Shown here in pieces: positions 39,804 to 48,343 of a stretch of 64,000 nt of DNA. The stretch is taken from assembly GCF_026262505.1 (NCBI RefSeq), contig NC_067206.1, positions 15,682,205 through 15,746,204 on the forward strand. Reading direction: 5' to 3'. The stretch comes from Trichomonas vaginalis G3 (Eukaryota > Parabasalia > Trichomonadida > Trichomonadidae). Position 1 is the first letter of the stretch. Every line of letters starts with the position of its first letter. A program made the translations under genes and the position numbers. The notes under the pieces are model-generated. The model saw nothing but the letters and a program-made list of their open reading frames with translations, was not told the DNA's origin and searched no databases.

Positions 39804-39879
39804 AGGTTAGAAATGAGGTTAGATATCGGGTTAGATATACCCTAAAATTAATTTTATCATTTATGAAAAATTTAGTATA
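39804..39879. repeat. Polinton right terminal repeat, inner part
   Basis: GGTTAGAAATGAGGTTAGAT through AAATTTAGTATA mirrors the inner end of the left terminal repeat (10,660-10,740). It is cut off from the outer part (43253-43574) by the Ginger-like insertion. TATA at 39876-39879 is repeated at 43253-43256 as the target duplication of that insertion. Confidence 0.9.
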
Positions 39880-40647
39880 AGGTCGATGAAAAAATGAGCG
39901 TTTTTAAAAAACCGCCGTTTGAGAGGAAAATTGAGAGCCCCGTGTAATGCATGAAAAATAGCGTGACTTCATTTTTGACAGTTTACAAATGTAAAGTGTT
40001 GCATCCTTAAAAACTTGGAAATATATACATTCATGAATTATCTTGTATATTAATTGAAAATCCATAAAACCCTAACAATATTTTTTCTTACAAAAAAACT
40101 ATAAAAATATAAATAAAATTAATCGTTAAATAAAAATATTTGATATTAGAATTTTATTGGAAAAATAAAAAACTTAATATTTTAAAGAAATACTTAAATA
40201 CTTGAATGTTTTAACTTTTACATTATCATATAGACTCTCAAATTATTGATTGGAAACGTTTTGAGGGTTATCAATTTAAAAAAATTGTGAGTTTTTTAAA
40301 TTTTTGGCAATGAGTTTTAAAAATTTGTGAGTGAGAATGTGTGTTGATGCTTGGCACTTTGAAGGGAAGATGTTCTGGGTTCACAATTATTAATGGGATA
40401 AATAAAATGATTATAAATATAATATATTAGAAAATAATTTGCAAAATCTCTCCATTTTTATAAATTTAATAATAGAAGTTGATCTATATAGAAAGAGCGT
40501 TTTATCTATTAAGTTTTTGGCTTTTGCCTTCAAATCATTAATATAATTTTTTCAAAAAATTGTTTTATTTAAAATAAACAAATTTTATCAAATAACTAGT
40601 ATTTTTAAATTATCTTTTGAAAAATTGAAAAATTTACAAATTAAAAA

Positions 40648-41619
40648 ATGGAAGACATCTTGGTTCGTCTCGAAAACCCAGAAGATCTTAAAACTTTTCA
40701 ACTCCCAACCGTTCCCGCCGATCAGGTTCTCAACGTAATTGAAGAAAAATATCAAGAATACATTAATAATCCAAATGTAACTCTCGAAGATACGGCAAAA
40801 ACACTTTCAATAGGAAAAGAACGTTTGAAAAAAATTTTCGTACTACTCGGCTATCCAATAAAAGAAAGAGGAAGACCAAAGAAAAAAATTTTTGAGGAAG
40901 ATGTATACAAAATTTTGGAAATTAAAGCACAATATGACATTGGATACAAAAGGATCAAAGAATCATATTTCGAAAAAGTCGAAAGATTTACATTCAACGA
41001 TGCTTTCAAAATTTTCAATCAACAACATTTGTTTACATTTCACAGGCATCAGAAAATCGACGAACATCCACATGAATACGTTGCTCAATATGTTAATCAA
41101 TTGTGGCATACTGATTTGAAATTTCTGAAGGACGATAACGGTAACCTTCAATATTTAATTTCATTTCTTGATGACAGAAGCAGATACATTATTTGCTGGG
41201 ATGTTTTCGATACAAAAGAAATGAAAAATACTGCCAGAGTATTTCGTCACGCAATTGATTTAGTCAAATTAGTTCCACATGGAATTCTCACAGATAATGG
41301 AACAGAATTCATTGGAAAAGATTTTGAAGCGGTTTGCCAAGAATTCAATATAAAACATTTCAAAACTCATCCGTACTCTCCAGAGGAAAATGGAAAAATT
41401 GAAAGGAGTTGGGAGACTCTTTTCAAGACAAACCCTGGAGTGAACGTCTTTGAGTTCATCCCCAATGTTGTTTCCCAGTATAATAGGGTATGGAAACACT
41501 CCGCATTATTCAAACTCTTTGGGGAGAAATTGACTCCATTTGAGGCCTGGGAAAGAGGCCCCAAATGGACAAAAGATCTCTGCGCTGAACCAGGCTTCGA
41601 AAAAAATCTTAGAGATTAA
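40648..41619 (+). CDS. Ginger-like integrase-type transposase (323 aa)
   Basis: The transposase cuts and joins the element's ends. Its N-terminal helix-turn-helix (TLEDTAKTLSIGKERLKKIF, then GRPKKKIFEEDVYKILEIK) binds DNA. The RNase H-like core has LWHTDLKFLKDDNG (about residue 156), ILTDNGTEFIGKDF (about residue 213) and EENGKIERSWETL, giving D, D and E with 35 residues between the last two. The end is EKLTPFEAWERGPKWTKDL. The ATG follows an AT-rich leader, and the frame is intact over its full length. It could be active, if its terminal repeats are whole. Unlike the 44517 product it has no repeat-rich linker. Confidence 0.9.
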   Translation: MEDILVRLENPEDLKTFQLPTVPADQVLNVIEEKYQEYINNPNVTLEDTAKTLSIGKERLKKIFVLLGYPIKERGRPKKKIFEEDVYKILEIKAQYDIGYKRIKESYFEKVERFTFNDAFKIFNQQHLFTFHRHQKIDEHPHEYVAQYVNQLWHTDLKFLKDDNGNLQYLISFLDDRSRYIICWDVFDTKEMKNTARVFRHAIDLVKLVPHGILTDNGTEFIGKDFEAVCQEFNIKHFKTHPYSPEENGKIERSWETLFKTNPGVNVFEFIPNVVSQYNRVWKHSALFKLFGEKLTPFEAWERGPKWTKDLCAEPGFEKNLRD

Positions 41620-42361
41620 CAAATAATTTCAAAAACAAGAAAATTCAAAAAATCACAAAAAGGAAGTTAAGGAATAAACACTTACATTTATTACATTTGG
41701 ATTTTTTAAATTCAGTATTATTTTTAGAAATAAGATAATATAGTTCTAAATAAAACAAAGAATGTTAAGAATGAAGAAGGAATTAGCGGATGCAGCCGAA
41801 GCACACTCACAAATTACTCTCAATATCCACTCAAATCATACAAAGTTTTGTCGAATAGTTTGATATAAAGACAAAAAATTTACAATTTTTAATTAAATCC
41901 GAACAATCTTACATATGCAGCTGAAGCACACTCACAAATTACTCTCAATATCCACTCAAATCATACAAAGTTTTGTCGAATAGTTTGATATAAAGACAAA
42001 AAATTTACAATTTTTAATTAAATCCGAACAATCTTACATATGCAGCTGAAGCACACTCACAAATTACTCTCAATATCCACTCAAATCATACAAAGTTTTA
42101 TATTTTCATTTTATTGTTTCTTAATAAAGAATTTACTTTAATATTCTTAATTGTTTTCTTTTTTATATTTAATTTTGATATCTATTTTAAAAAACTTATA
42201 CAAATTCGAGTCAGCTAATAATTTAATTGAAAAAATAAAAAGAAAACATATAATTTTTAATCCGTCTAATTGAATAAGCAATATTATAAATATTATGTTA
42301 AACGGTTAATTTTTTCTCAAAAAAATTATTTCGAATTTCCGAAATTTTTGACATTTTGGCT
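41620..42361. repeat. 125-bp tandem repeat and AT-rich DNA
   Basis: A unit containing GCACACTCACAAATTACTCT starts at 41791, 41916 and 42041, a period of 125 bases; the third copy is partial (to about 42,096). The rest to 42,361 is AT-rich with no gene. Confidence 0.9.
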
Positions 42362-42545
42362 GAGAACTATGGTCTGCGAGGTACATAGATAGAATCAGTA
42401 CCTCGCAGACTATAGTTCTCTATATGGCGCCGAAAATTTTTTGGTGAAATGTCGTCGCATTTCACCAAAAATTTTTCGGCGCCATAGGAAGAATTGGAGG
42501 GTGTGAGATACTATTACATGCTATAGTACTCACACCCTCCAACTC
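42362..42545. repeat. Three-hairpin cassette (copy 1)
   Basis: H1 42362-42420 (stem starting GAGAACTATGGTCTGCGAGG), H2 42423-42485 (TATGGCGCCGAAAATTTTTT) and H3 about 42,490-42,545 (AATTGGAGGGTGTGAGATAC). The same three occur reversed at 47204-47383 and in tandem at 53409-54608. H1 shows paired changes against the 53-kb copies. Confidence 0.95.
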
Positions 42546-43156
42546 CCAATCAAAATCGCATAAAATTTGCTACTTATCTTCAGATTACCTCCCATTATAA
42601 AATATATCATTGCTATCTCATCGTACTATATTTCCACCCTATTGTATTTAAAAATATAAAATTTTTTGATAATATATTTTTATATCTTGAATTTTCAAAC
42701 AATATATTCACAGATAATATAATGGGAAATCTATCTCAACCTAGCCTTAAAGTACCAAACTCCTGCTTGCATTCTCACTCACAAATATTAAACATCCATC
42801 TCCAAAAAACTAAATTCTTCACAATTTTTTTAAAATTGAGAACATAAAAAACGTATGCATTCAATAATTTAAGATACTAACAAATATTAAAAACTTCAAA
42901 ATATCAGATATTAACGTTTTTCAATTAAAAAAAATATCATTTTGCTTTTCAATTCGAACATAAATCTTAAATATTTTTAATTAATATCTGATTTACAGCA
43001 TTATTATCCATTTATAAATCTGACAAATAAATGACAAAACCATCAGAAATAGTATCACTTTTTGTCAAAAGTGAAGTCACGCTATTTTTCATGCACAACA
43101 CCCCGATGTATACTTTTTGACATTGTCAAAAACTTTGAAAGGACTAAAAAAATTTA
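42546..43156. other. AT-rich right part of the Ginger-like element
   Basis: No gene. Near 43,060 the inner terminal block GCATGAAAAATAGCGTGACT appears on the other strand, matching 39,948 onward. A perfect hairpin TGTCAGAAAGT/ACTTTCTGACA follows at about 43,157-43,193. Confidence 0.7.
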
Positions 43157-43252
43157 GTGTCAGAAAGTTTACAAATGTATACTTTCTGACAAACAGACTC
43201 TCAGAAAGTACTCAAACTGCGGTTTTTAATTTCCGCACTTTTTTGGCGACCT

Positions 43253-43574
43253 TATACAGAAATTAAAAATTTTTTGAGTTAATTTATTTTTTTAAAAATA
43301 TTTTTTTACTCTGGGTGTTAAAATCTATGATAAAAAAAATAAATAAAAAAATTTTAACGTTAATTTTTAAGTTTATTTTAAAAAAATTATTTTTTTTATT
43401 TTGTAAAGTGTCAAAAATTTTAACGTTAATTTTTAAGTTTATTTTTTTAAAAATTATTTTTTTATTTTTTGTAAATGTCAAATGCATTTTACGTGTCAAA
43501 CGGTTTTTGCAAATTCTAGTAATTTTGGTTCCGAGGGGCGTAGACCCTTGGTACCCAATTACTAGATACTAACT
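43253..43574. repeat. Polinton right terminal repeat, outer part
   Basis: The complement of the left terminus: it ends CCAATTACTAGATACTAACT and is followed by ATGCT (43575-43579). It has two to three copies of the 60-bp AT-rich unit, against about five on the left, so the internal unit number has drifted since insertion. Confidence 0.92.
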
Positions 43575-43605
43575 ATGCTTATGGACTGAATCAAGGAAGT
43601 ACAAG

Positions 43606-43912
43606 AGCGATAAAAATTTGAAATCTCAAATAAGATGCAGATTAAATAATGGATATGTGACCAAAATGAATTTACAAACACAATATAGAGTATATATATA
43701 GATACCTCATGGTATTCAAAATGAAATAAAACAAAATTTTTGAAATTCATATCTTATATAAAACATATTATACCTCAATACTATATGAGTAAATATGGCT
43801 TAATTAGTATAGATATATGTTATATTTGGCCCCCAATATAAATTCTATGTTTTCGGGAAAATTAAAGGTCCAATCTGTGTATGATAAATTTTACCTCATA
43901 TGGCACCGCCCC
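43606..43912. mobile_element. Truncated right end of the 31019-33976 element family
   Basis: About 305 bp match 33,670-33,976 at high identity, from GATAAAAATTTGAAATCTCA to the terminal ATGGCACCGCCCC. The left part is missing, so this is a solo terminal fragment. It shows the 31019 element is one of a family. Confidence 0.9.
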
Positions 43913-44434
43913 CACATTAACAGTCGCACCAAACTTCAAAATTTCGATGAAATGCAATAAGGAGTTTTGCGGCAAATTTCATACGTTTGTTTTGTAAATC
44001 AACTCAGATGGCAATGACAATGGCGTGCTAATGCAATTCAATTCGTCCGTCATATCTTTGACGAGATGCTTAAAATGCGTTTCGTCCGGAGGGGACAAAA
44101 GCGTTAATCCACCTCCTTTCTGACCTTTTTGCCAAGGACGACATGTAGCTGTTCCCATTATAGCCCGTGCTACTGTAGACTTGGAAATTACATAGGCTCT
44201 GCGAATCGTATCAAACGATTCGCCATTCATTCTACGCAAAGCTAAATTAAGTTGATCCTAAGTGACGACTCCTGTATTTTTGTAATAAAGAAGCTCCTGG
44301 TATTCGGGCGATTGCATGAAGCACTGCATTTTTTAGTAAACATTCTCTTTTGAATTTTGGTCTTCGATCATGAAAACACATTCAATTTTTTCAAATGATT
44401 TTTTGTCTTCAATTCACGAGAAAAGATGTTATAT
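43913..44434 (-). pseudogene. Helix-turn-helix fragment of a transposase-like protein
   Basis: Minus strand. Coding starts about 44,345 (MQCFMQSPEYQELLYYKNTG), meets one in-frame TAG near 44,260, and continues LNLALRRMNGESFDTIRRAY, VISKSTVARAIM and PWQKGQKGGGLTLLSPPDET to its end at 43979. The helix-turn-helix plus GRP-like and LSPPDE blocks resemble the N-terminal DNA-binding part of pogo/CENP-B-like or integrase-type transposases. No catalytic domain follows. ELNCISTPLSLPSELIYK loosely resembles part of the 44517-46499 product. Confidence 0.5.
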
Positions 44435-44516
44435 AAGAAAACGATAAAAACGGTTTGATAGAAAAGTGACAACTTTACGTGTCAAAAATAGAAAAAGTGT
44501 CATTTTATTCGTAATA

Positions 44517-46499
44517 TTAAAATGAATCATCATAATCTTCTTCATAAGGGTCTTCATAATCTTCTTGATATTCTTCTTCATAATTTACTTCGTATTCTTC
44601 TTCTTCATTACTATCTTCTTCTATTTCAACCGGATTCGCCTTATTTTCTTCTTCTTCAACTTCCTCGCCTTCTTTTTCCCATTCATCTTCTTCGATTCCT
44701 TGGAGCTCTGGCATCTCATTGGCCATAAGTGAACCTGGAAGAAAATCTTGAGAGACTCCATCCACAATCCATTTTGCCGGCATTCCCCTCTTCCAAATTG
44801 GAAGTTTCTTCCACATTTCAGATGGGCTATAGTGAATTTGTTTTCCATTCACATAATGAGTTGGTAATGCTAGATGAGGTTTAGCATTATAGTACTCAAC
44901 CCATTGTTGAATCTTTGCCCATGACAACTCTCTGCTCTCTATGTTAGGCCACAAGCGCTCGATTTTCCCATTTTGGTATGGGCAATGGGGGACAATATAT
45001 ACATTATTGATTCCCCGAACCCTCATAGCCTTTAGGAACTCGCCTTTATTCTCGCCGCCATTATCGGACCAAATTGTATGTGGTGGTCCATAACGGGCTA
45101 TTGCTCTCTTAATTACTTTCACTGTTTGGCTAGCATGTTTTGACGAAAGATGCTGCCATTCTATGATGAGCCTTGTGCAGTCATCAATCACAGCATAAAG
45201 AATCTGACTTCTCTTTTTGCCAAGAAAGTGGATATCAACGTGCCATATTTGGTTAGGAAAGGCAGCTAAGTATCTTGTCTTTCCTTTTGGCCGATAGGAT
45301 CCCCTTGGACGTGCCAAGCCTAGCTCTCTAAAAGCTCTTTCTACCATATGTCTTGAGGGGGGATGTGGAAGAGGGTTTGTAAGATATTTAATGTTCCTCA
45401 GCTCAGATGGAAATGATAATGGAGACTCTTCAATCATAAGTCCGGAAGGAATTGTAGAAGAAATTTGATTCAGGGGCTTAAAACGTTCAATAGCGGAGAA
45501 CCATGCTTGGGTAGGCGTTGGCTGTGGAACAATACCCGTCTTCATGTCCAAAAATGCCTCAAAATGAGATTTGGCATATTCGATATCTTTATTTATTTGG
45601 TTATAGGCGGAGATTATTCCAAGATGGCCATGCTGCTCAATTAGGCTTCTAATAGTTACCTTAAGATCTTTTGGTACATTAACTTTGGGTCTCCCGCGCT
45701 TAAGGGGAATAGACACAGATGGGTGAGGCTGAGGCTGAGTATTGGCAGAGAGCTGTTGCTGTGGGGGAGTGTTGGCAGAGAGCTGGCGTTGTGGGGGAGT
45801 GTTGGCAGAGAGCTGGCGTTGTGTCTGGGTGTTGGCAGAGAGCTGGCGTTGTGTCTGGGTGTTGGCAGAGAGTTGTTGCTGTGGAAGAGAGTTGGCAGAG
45901 AGCTGGCGTTGTGGGGGAGTGCTGGCAGAGAGTTGTGGCTGTGGGGGAGTGTTGGTACTGCTGGCTAATGAAAGCTGGCGTTGAAGAGGAGCGTTGGCAG
46001 AGAGCTGGCGTTGTGGCGGGGTGTTGGCAGAAAGTGGGCTTTGTAGAGGAGCGTTGGCTGTTGAGAGCTGTTGCTGTGGAACAGAGTTGGTAGTGCTGGC
46101 TGATGAAAGCTGGCGTTGTAGAGGAGTGCTGGCTGATGAGGGTTCTTCCTGTATACGAGAGTCGTTTGAACTTTGTAATATCAAATAATCGGTAAGGAGA
46201 GTGTCATCTCTGTGTTTCAAAATGGATGAACACTCGTAGAGTCGATTATTATATTTAATGTAGAAAGTAGTAAACTCTTGAAGTTTGTATGTATGATGTA
46301 AGTACTCTTCAATAGTAATTAGTCTATTACATAAGAGAGCTTTGTAAAATGTTATCTTGTTAATTGATGAACGAATAGTGTTGTTGACTAATGGAACATT
46401 TGTGAGAACAATGGCTAACGGTGTGCGCCTTTGAATCTGTGCTAGAGCTGTTTCAAGCCAAGCTGAATCAACTAAGGTGTACAAATTCATTTTAAACAA
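44517..46499 (-). CDS. Ginger-like transposase with repeat linker and acidic tail (660 aa)
   Basis: An intact 660-residue frame. Residues 1-110 are an unrecognised N-terminal domain. About 115-270 is a linker of 10-residue repeats such as PPQRQLSANT. Then come a DNA-binding helix-turn-helix (KRGRPKVNVPKDLKVTIRSL) and the RNase H-like core, with QIWHVDIHFLGKKR, TIWSDNGGENKGEF and YQNGKIERLW. The last two acidic residues are 34 apart. YNAKPHLALPTHYVNGKQIH follows. The last 60 residues are almost all E, D and Y (EEEYQEDYEDPYEEDYDDSF). Catalytic residues are present, so it may be active. Confidence 0.92.
   Translation of the reverse strand: MFKMNLYTLVDSAWLETALAQIQRRTPLAIVLTNVPLVNNTIRSSINKITFYKALLCNRLITIEEYLHHTYKLQEFTTFYIKYNNRLYECSSILKHRDDTLLTDYLILQSSNDSRIQEEPSSASTPLQRQLSSASTTNSVPQQQLSTANAPLQSPLSANTPPQRQLSANAPLQRQLSLASSTNTPPQPQLSASTPPQRQLSANSLPQQQLSANTQTQRQLSANTQTQRQLSANTPPQRQLSANTPPQQQLSANTQPQPHPSVSIPLKRGRPKVNVPKDLKVTIRSLIEQHGHLGIISAYNQINKDIEYAKSHFEAFLDMKTGIVPQPTPTQAWFSAIERFKPLNQISSTIPSGLMIEESPLSFPSELRNIKYLTNPLPHPPSRHMVERAFRELGLARPRGSYRPKGKTRYLAAFPNQIWHVDIHFLGKKRSQILYAVIDDCTRLIIEWQHLSSKHASQTVKVIKRAIARYGPPHTIWSDNGGENKGEFLKAMRVRGINNVYIVPHCPYQNGKIERLWPNIESRELSWAKIQQWVEYYNAKPHLALPTHYVNGKQIHYSPSEMWKKLPIWKRGMPAKWIVDGVSQDFLPGSLMANEMPELQGIEEDEWEKEGEEVEEEENKANPVEIEEDSNEEEEYEVNYEEEYQEDYEDPYEEDYDDSF
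45728..46130. repeat. 30-bp minisatellite inside the transposase gene
   Basis: The plus strand repeats GAGAGCTGGCGTTGTGGGGG with AGTGTTGGCA spacing about twelve times. On the minus strand it encodes the 10-residue linker repeats. Open frames on the plus strand (45,719-46,188) are shadows of this repeat. Confidence 0.95.
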
Positions 46500-47203
46500 A
46501 TTTGAAATGAAATAATTTGTGAGAATTTGAGAATAATTTAATTATTTCAGAAGTCTATATTGAAAAATATTCTTAACAAAATTAATTTAAATGGTTCAGA
46601 AAATAAAAAATTAAAATTAATGGAAAAAACATGATTAGGAATAATTAACAATAATAAATATCATGGTTTTGGATTATTTAAACAGCTATAAAAGAACGAA
46701 TTTTACAAATTACGATAAAAAAATTATTGAAAAATAATGAAGAGGATAAGGATTTGAATCGAAAATTAAAAGGATGATTATGTGTCAAATTAAATTAAAA
46801 TAAAAATTTTAGAAGATTTAGACAAGAAATAGTGCAAAGAATTAGAATTAACATAAAAATCGAAAATTTAATAAAGGAGAGATAAAATTATTGTAGTATT
46901 CAATTGAAAAATTTTATAAAATAAGGAATATTGGTAAACAAATAAGTTTCATCTAAAAAAAGGAAAATAAAAATATAAAAATTGAAATAAAAACAGAAAT
47001 ATAAAATATTTTTAAAATGCAAAAAAGTTTCATACTAATCGTTTTTGAATAATATTTATCATTGAAAGATTATTGAAAGATATTTTGAAAGAAATCGAAA
47101 GAGTTAAGAAATATTGAGAAGAAGGACAATTGAATGAATTTTTGGCCGATTGTGCTATGCAAAGTTGATGATAATTGCAGGAAATTTTGAGATTTTCGAG
47201 GTT
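46500..47203. other. AT-rich non-coding part of the Ginger-like element
   Basis: About 700 bp upstream of the transposase start, very A-rich on the plus strand, with no open frame or repeat that I can support. It probably holds the promoter. Confidence 0.6.
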
Positions 47204-47383
47204 TTGGAGGGTGTTAGTACTATTATATGTAATAGTATCTCACACCCTCCAATTCATCCTATGGCGTCGAGAAAATTTTGGTGAAATGTCGTCGCATTTC
47301 ACGAAAATTTCTCGGCGCCATATAGAGAACTAGAGTATGCGAGGTACTGATTCTATCTATGTACCTCACAGACCCTAGTTCTC
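47204..47383. repeat. Three-hairpin cassette (copy 2, reversed)
   Basis: H3 47204-47250, H2 47258-47322 and H1 47324-47383, in the reverse order and orientation of 42362-42545. AGCCAAAATGGCTAAAAATTG follows at 47,384 (shortened here), which is one arm of the outer stem found complete at 53.4-54.6 kb. Confidence 0.93.
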
Positions 47384-47524
47384 AGCCAAAATGGCTAAAA
47401 ATTGCTCACAATTGTTTGCCATGTAAACCGTCACTTTTTGAGGAGATTTGACATTCTGTCAAATCTCCTTTTTTCGTATATAAGAATAATATTAATCACA
47501 GTATTACATCAAACAATATTTATT

Positions 47525-47816
47525 GGGAATTTCTCGCATATGTTCGTACATGAGCAAATACTATACCTTTTGCGAATAAAGAATTTTTTCATAAAAAAAT
47601 TTTTAGGAATTAGCATATTGGCGTTTTGCGACATTGCCAAACACCAGATTTTAACCCGACATATGAGCATAAGCTCGTATATTGGAATAAACTCGACTTA
47701 TTCCATATTAAAGTTATTATAATAGTAAGGTACTTAATGTGCAAATCTAATTGAATTAGAAAATGCACATTAAGTGCCTTTTATTGGAATATGTAATACC
47801 ACATATGGAATACCGA
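47525..47816. repeat. Harbinger left terminal inverted repeat
   Basis: About 290 bp matched by the complement of 51629-51920. Long inverted ends of this length are unusual for Harbinger elements. A hairpin of about 17-bp arms lies within. Confidence 0.93.
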
Positions 47817-48343
47817 AATCCGAGCATCAATTAGGAATGAACTAGTGCAAATTTTAGAAATACAGTATTATGTTAAATTCAGGATAAAAATTGTTAGAAA
47901 TTTATATTTACAAATGAGTAAATAAGTATTTTGTAAAGTTTTCGTTTGATTTTCAAGCTTGTTGGAGAAAAATAATGAAAATAATTATTTATTTAAGCAA
48001 TTTACACTAAAACTTTTTATGGAAATTGTAGTTCTAGCAATGTCCTAGAATTTAATTGTCATTTAAAGTGTGAAATGCATTGATTTGCTAGTGAATGTAA
48101 ATCGGGAATACAAAATTAATATAAATGAACGAAAAATCTTCTAAGAACATCCTAAAATCAATCACCCTTTGAGTGGCTTTCATAATATATCTAGATGATA
48201 AACCAGAAATTGAACCCGCATATGGGTCCCATTAGGATAAATTGTAAACTATTCAAAAATAGTTTACAAAATTAATTTAAGTAATAATAAAATTTTTAAT
48301 TGAGATAAATTAAAAAATCTTAGGAGAATGTTATGGATTTTCT
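47817..48343. other. AT-rich 3' flank of the transposase-USP gene
   Basis: About 530 bp between the left terminal repeat and the end of the gene. No further open frame or repeat is supported. Confidence 0.6.

Larger units (their letters stand above)
39880..43252. mobile_element. Ginger-like DNA transposon (copy in the Polinton end)
   Basis: This is a 3,373-bp element. The left end starts AGGTCGATGAAAAAATGAGC; the right end, on the other strand, is AGGTCGCCAAAAAAGTGCGG. Both share a later block, GCATGAAAAATAGCGTGACT. It is flanked by TATA (39876-39879, 43253-43256), a 4-bp duplication as in Ginger elements. It encodes one retroviral-integrase-fold transposase (40648-41619) and carries a 125-bp tandem repeat, three hairpins (42362-42545) and AT-rich DNA. 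There is no reverse transcriptase or LTR, so it is a DNA transposon. Confidence 0.9.
10145..43574. mobile_element. Polinton/Maverick element, broken, with nested insertions
   Basis: This 33.4-kb element starts AGTTAGTATCTAGTAATTGG and ends with the complement, flanked by ATGCT on both sides (10140-10144, 43575-43579). Inverted ends of about 400-600 bp contain a 60-bp tandem unit. Parts seen in order: several small minus-strand genes, packaging ATPase, fibre protein, integrase, primase-helicase cassette, protein-primed DNA polymerase B, two HNH-type genes, a likely major capsid gene and further structural-like genes. At least six other transposons (11448-12124, about 18325-21405, 25242-25889, 31019-33976, about 34911-35745 and 39880-43252) account for about 11.6 kb, leaving an original of about 22 kb. 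It is broken, with about a dozen interruptions counting the insertions, yet ends and target duplication are clear, so it is of intermediate age. Confidence 0.95.
44435..47477. mobile_element. Ginger-like DNA transposon with hairpin cassette
   Basis: This is a 3,043-bp element flanked by ATAT (44431-44434, 47478-47481). The left end is AAGAAAACGATAAAAACGGT then TTGATAGAAAAGTGACAACT; the right end, on the other strand, is ACGAAAAAAGGAGATTTGAC followed by a small hairpin and AAAAAGTGACGGTTTACATG. It encodes a full-length transposase (44517-46499), then 700 bp of AT-rich DNA and the reversed three-hairpin cassette (47204-47383). The element at 53263-54699 keeps both ends and the 3' tip of this transposase gene, so it is an internally deleted derivative. 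Confidence 0.92.

Noticed and set aside
45719-46188. Glycine/cysteine/tryptophan-rich proteins on the plus strand
   Set aside because: They are shadows of the 30-bp minisatellite that encodes the transposase linker on the other strand.
40648-46499. LTR retrotransposons or retroviruses, because of the two integrase-type cores
   Set aside because: There is no reverse transcriptase, protease, gag or direct long terminal repeat. The ends are inverted with 4-bp duplications, so these are Ginger-like DNA transposons.
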